From: Poecilobothrus nobilitatus
Taxonomy: Eukaryota > Arthropoda > Insecta > Diptera > Dolichopodidae
Reading direction: 5' to 3'
Assembly (NCBI GenBank): GCA_947095535.1
Contig: OX352774.1
Location: 80,600,416-80,664,415, forward strand
DNA length: 64,000 nt
Below, in pieces: positions 60,703 to 64,000 of the stretch. The position numbers and the translations under genes were made by a program. Within the stretch, counting starts at the first letter, position 1. Each line of letters opens with the position of its first letter. The notes below the pieces were generated by a model. The model did not search any database. It was not told the DNA's origin and was given only the letters and a program-made list of their open reading frames with translations.

Positions 60703-61605
60703 TAGATGATTTATAGGTAGGTAAGAGGAGGCATATCCACTCAATCGGATATCAATAACTACTCTTGGAAAGACATCAGCATATTATGATACCCCCTGCA
60801 ATTAATCATCACCAGTCTTTAAATCAATAAGTGATGACATAACGTATATTTTTAAATTTAAATTGAAATTAAAAACTGTAAAAGATCAAGTGCATTTTAC
60901 AGTTTTTAAGTGACTTACATCTGGAAGAGAGAAACTGTTATTAGCTTAAGACATGACATAACAAATGATCCATAATCCTAATTATCCCAAACCCAATTTC
61001 CCAAGTAATTCTCCCCTCATCCTTTTGGCCAAAATCAAATTGTATATAGTATTATGTAATAAAGGAACTATCTTAAAGTTTGCTTTTAAAGTGGGTGCTT
61101 TTGGTTGGTTAGAGTTCAGCACTACCCCGAGGAACCTCGTGTGCAGCTCCTTTGAGTGACTTTCGATGTTTTTCAACCGTTCCTCGTAAAAAAAAGTAAA
61201 ATAAAGAAAATCTTCAGTAAAGTTAATTTCCTCTACATATATAAAACTTTTGCAGCGCACTGATGATTTATAGGTAGTTAAGAAGCGAAATATCCGCTCA
61301 ATCGGATATATCAATAATTACCCTTGGAAAGACATCAGCACATTATGATACATCCCCCGTGAACAATCATCCCCAGTGTCTAAATCAATAGGCAAAGACG
61401 TAACGTATCTTTATAAATTTAAATTTAAAGCTTTATATATATATCTGCAAAAAGGTCATCTTATACAGTTTTTAAGCGACTTACTTCTGAAACACAGAAG
61501 ACGTTATTTGCTTAAGATATGATATAATAAATAAAGAAAATCTTCAGTTAAGTTAATTTCCTCATAGATATATAAAACTTTTGCAGAGATCATTTGCAGC
61601 GCACT
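60703..61605 (+). repeat. Tandem duplication of a ~330-bp unit, split by a LINE insertion
   Basis: GATGATTTATAGGTAGGTAA (60703) recurs as GATGATTTATAGGTAGTTAA (61262). Both are followed by ATATCC-CTCAATCGGATAT, TTGGAAAGACATCAGCA and AGTTTTTAAG-GACTTAC. A second half of the unit (AAAGAAAATCTTCAGT-AAGTTAATTTCCTC, then AAAACTTTTGCAG) occurs at 61199 and 61532. In unit 1 the two halves are separated by about 230 bp of LINE sequence; in unit 2 they are adjacent. The nature of the unit itself is unknown. Confidence 0.75.
60968..61197 (+). mobile_element. CR1-type LINE 3' tail
   Basis: GGTTGGTTAGAGTTCAGCAC, ACCCCGAGGAACCTCGTG and the end TCCTCGTAAAAAAAAG parallel, in order, the reverse strand of 37690-37620 (GGTTGGTTAAAGTCCAACAC, TACCCTGAGAAAGCACGTG, CCCTCGTAAAAAAAA). 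In protein, FGWLEFSTTPR compares with FGWLKSNTTLR. It is thus a 5'-truncated member of the same LINE family, ending in an A-rich tail. The frames at 60965-61159 and 60982-61314 arise from this fragment and its flanks. Confidence 0.75.
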
Positions 61606-62668
61606 GCGCACCAGTACTCTGTTATTATGTCTTACATTAATTTATTCTAATAAAACTTTCAATAAAACAATTTTCGAATTTATTAAAAAATTTTACCATA
61701 AAATGGTATTAAAGTTTCGTATAATTAATATATTATACGAAATTTTTATTAAATTTGTTTACAAAAGTAAAATTATTTCAAAAAAGTAAAATTTTCTTTA
61801 GAATTATTGAATAAATTTTTTTCTCTTTTTATTTTTATTTTTTCTTCAACATTTTGTTCTTTGATAGCGCACCATAATATTTTATATTGCATAACATATT
61901 TTAGAACATGTTATGAATACAAATTTAAAACTGGGGTTTAATATAATCGAAGACTTATTTCTTGCAATTTATTTATATAAAAAAAAAAAATAAAAAAATT
62001 TTGCATTACAGTCACGTGAAATTTTTTTCAAACAAATTATAAATTAAAAAAAAATTGCCTTCCTTATTGGCTTCTTGAAAGAATAACTAAAATATTAGTA
62101 TTTTGCGATATTCACAATGTCATAATAAAAACAGAATATTAAATATTTATTATGTATATTTGTATATACATAATATATATATGTATGAATATTTTATTTT
62201 AATTATTTATAATATTAATTTAATAAGATTTATAAGATATAATTTTAAAATATTTGGTATTAACCTATTGAAAAATCTAAAATGTATAAATTAAATCTTC
62301 TGAGGGATACGATTAGGTGCAAAAAAATTATTCTATACGTAATATTTTAAATGGAAATCTCGAGAGAATCTGTTAAATGCTACTACTTCTTAACAGTAAA
62401 TGAGACTATACTAAAAATGTTAAAAATTGTGATAATTATTACTACTGTCAGTTACTACTTGATGATTTTGGGAGTTAAAATAATCTAATAATCTAAAATC
62501 CTTAAATAAACCAAATAGAATCTATAGTATATTTTGTAATGTAAGATTAATCATGCAAAGTACGAGAGTTAATGATGCTTTCATAAAATCTGGATTTCAG
62601 TGTTAATTTGTTAACGATAAAAAAGACCTCATACGTTAAGTCAGTCTTCCTCAACATATATACATAAA
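61606..62668. other. AT-rich sequence, no gene seen
   Basis: No element or gene assigned. The frame at 62103-62294 is a TA-repeat translation. Confidence 0.55.
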
Positions 62669-62896
62669 TTAGCTAGCATTTGTCGTATTTAGTAGAGTGT
62701 GGTGTAACACATTAAAAAGCTCAACCGATCTCAAATTGCTGGGGTTTTCTTTATACCTCGCGAATGATAGGAGAATGTTTATATTATCAACGTTCATTAA
62801 TGCCAAGAGAACTTCAATCATATCACTATGATTTATATGTAACGTAGGAGAAAAAACTAAACAAATTGTAGTATTTATTTTTGCATGTTTGAACAT
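62669..62896 (-). CDS. Unassigned open frame in GC-richer DNA
   Basis: A 75-codon frame (from ATG) on the reverse strand: hydrophobic start (ICLVFSPTLHI), then IEVLLALMNVDNINILLSFA, ENPSNLRSVELFNVLHHTLL and a TAG stop. The underlying DNA (especially 62690-62780) is less AT-rich than average. I recognise no family. The length alone is not significant in AT-rich DNA. It matters only because a second, stronger candidate lies 190 bp away on the other strand. Confidence 0.25.
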   Translation of the reverse strand: MFKHAKINTTICLVFSPTLHINHSDMIEVLLALMNVDNINILLSFARYKENPSNLRSVELFNVLHHTLLNTTNAS

Positions 62897-63087
62897 TCGG
62901 CATAAAAAAACATTTTCCTTTTAAAGCTCTCAGTGATGTTCTAAACATATCATTTTAGAGGAGCCTATATCCACCGTCATAATTGTCAATAAAATATAGT
63001 TGCATACAAAATAATGTCAAAAGAAAAAATAAATAAATATTTTAAATGGGTTGTAAGATATATTAAAAAACGATCTTCAATTGCTAA

Positions 63088-63576
63088 TTCTTAAAAATAT
63101 TTTCTAGTAAAACCAATTCTCTAGCCATAATTTTATCATGTTTTCCCTGGGTGTTGTCAATTGAGAGCGCCATGTTTTTCTTTTTATTGTTGTTAATATT
63201 GGGTCTCGTCTTGTTATATTTCTTAATTGCAAGTTTTGTGGCCAAATGCATACACAGACCATACCATTATTCTTATGCAATTCAAGTTAACAAGGATTTA
63301 CAATTGGTTCATATTATCAGTGTTGTTATACAATTTTCACTCCCGAATGGAAGATCCGATTTAACACATGAAATGAACACCATAATTTTTGTATTTCAGA
63401 ACAAATTGGTGTTTCACATCAGTCACAGGCTACTGAAGACTCCGCAGAGCTTAAATAACCTATACGTTGTGTCCACGATGGATTCCTCCATCAACCATTA
63501 TTATATTGCCTATGTAATTAAACTTGCATTTAACATTACTATTGCTTATTATAAAAACAAATATCGACAAATATAA
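63088..63576 (+). CDS. Unassigned open frame of ~160 codons with an N-terminal membrane segment
   Basis: The frame is open from 63088 to the TAA at 63574-63576. The first ATG is at 63172, giving about 134 residues, and the frame can also be entered upstream through a TTTTCTAG acceptor-like sequence at 63101-63107. After the ATG come FFFLLLLILGLVLLYFLIAS, a strong transmembrane or signal-anchor segment, then KCIHRPYHYSYAIQ and a mixed polar/hydrophobic remainder ending YKNKYRQI. GC by my count is about 33-47 percent per 60-bp line across 63241-63480, well above the window. My rough calculation puts the chance of a frame this long below a few percent. No family is recognised. It could be a terminal exon of a host gene or part of an unknown element; no second exon was found. 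Confidence 0.4.
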   Translation, partial: FLKIFSSKTNSLAIILSCFPWVLSIESAMFFFLLLLILGLVLLYFLIASFVAKCIHRPYHYSYAIQVNKDLQLVHIISVVIQFSLPNGRSDLTHEMNTIIFVFQNKLVFHISHRLLKTPQSLNNLYVVSTMDSSINHYYIAYVIKLAFNITIAYYKNKYRQI

Positions 63577-64000
63577 AACTTTTTAAAGAGTTATAATTAT
63601 GAGAATGTCATAAATGTTTAACTTTATACTATTACTATTATATTTATTTATATTTGATGCCCTGATGAGAATTTTTCTTACATTAACAAAATTAGATTAC
63701 AAGTCAAAAATAAATAAAAAATATTATCTTTGTAATTAAATTCAAAGAAATAGTAAAAATTCAAATGAAATACTACGCTCTATTTACAAAAAAAATTGTT
63801 ATTTTTGTACACCTATTACAAAAATATGACACGCGTTTACCTTATTAACAAATTACCTGTAGGTCAAAAGTATATTTAAATATACCGGTACATAAATACC
63901 GTATAACATCAGAATCATCACTTTTTATCTTTCCCCCTTTTGTTTGTTTTTTGTCTTTATTTTTGTGTGAACTGACTTTGACATCTGATAGGTACTTTAT
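63577..64000. other. AT-rich sequence after the open frame
   Basis: No further gene. AATAAATAAAAAAT at about 63708-63721 contains an AATAAA polyadenylation-type signal some 135 bp after the stop of the frame above. In such AT-rich DNA this is weak support. Confidence 0.4.

Noticed and set aside
60982..61314. 110-codon minus-strand frame as a gene
   Set aside because: It lies antisense to a LINE 3' tail and crosses into the tandem repeat, so it has no independent support.
1..64000. CRISPR array, bacterial operon or phage
   Set aside because: No evenly spaced repeats with unique spacers, no dense coding, no ribosome-binding sites; composition and transposons are those of an insect nuclear genome.

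Overview
This window looks like insect nuclear DNA that is very AT-rich, dense in homopolymer runs, and built mostly from decayed transposable elements. I found no host gene that I can name. The best clue to the host is a set of DINE-1-like Helentron elements (HINEs). Their tract order (ATACCCG-type subterminal repeat, TCCG microsatellite, 'GAGGTGTTACAAACGGA' block, and a 3' hairpin followed by CTTCCTCGTTTT) closely resembles elements I know from higher flies (Brachycera). I therefore suggest a dipteran, with moderate confidence. Non-LTR elements of R1/Jockey and CR1 type, a tRNA-derived SINE and several MITEs fit an arthropod genome. No bacterial operon, CRISPR array or rRNA was seen.

Layout. 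0-5.3 kb: three SINE copies and a 707-bp Mutator-like element with a perfect 9-bp target duplication, which carries a transposase fragment and an odd CpG-rich patch. 5.3-11.2 kb: AT-rich sequence with no gene. 11.2-12.75 kb: broken R1/Jockey-type LINE with RT C-terminus, RNase H and zinc-knuckle tail, butted against the tail of a second LINE. 14.2-14.8 kb: pogo/Tigger-like non-coding element. 17.0 kb: long hairpin. 22.4-22.8 kb: minisatellite. 23.3-31.9 kb: a cluster of HINEs of four types, three SINEs and a 610-bp MITE with ~180-bp inverted repeats. 32.3 kb: second block of the minisatellite. 34.6-38.4 kb: truncated HINE, a 5'-truncated CR1-type LINE, then a second LINE fragment in reverse. 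40.8-41.2 kb: MITE. 43.6-45.3 kb: two HINE 3' halves. 48.7 kb: SINE with a perfect 12-bp target duplication. 52.9-59.2 kb: LINE fragment, a chimeric HINE, a complete family-2 HINE and an inverted family-1 HINE. 60.7-61.6 kb: tandem duplication split by a LINE tail. 62.7-63.6 kb: two open frames in higher-GC sequence, the only places that look like possible host coding DNA.

How the parts relate. The elements fall into families whose copies here explain each other. HINE family 1 (26.3, 53.5 and 57.7 kb) and family 2 (23.3, 30.9, 34.6, 43.6, 44.6 and 56.0 kb) share one architecture and a homologous internal module, but have different ends. The 53.5-kb copy is a family-1 element with a family-2 interior. 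The LINE tail at 61.0 kb belongs to the same family as the one at 37.6 kb, and the LINE tails at 12.6 kb and 52.9 kb match each other. All protein domains seen in the mobile elements are interrupted by stops or frameshifts, so nothing here looks autonomous.
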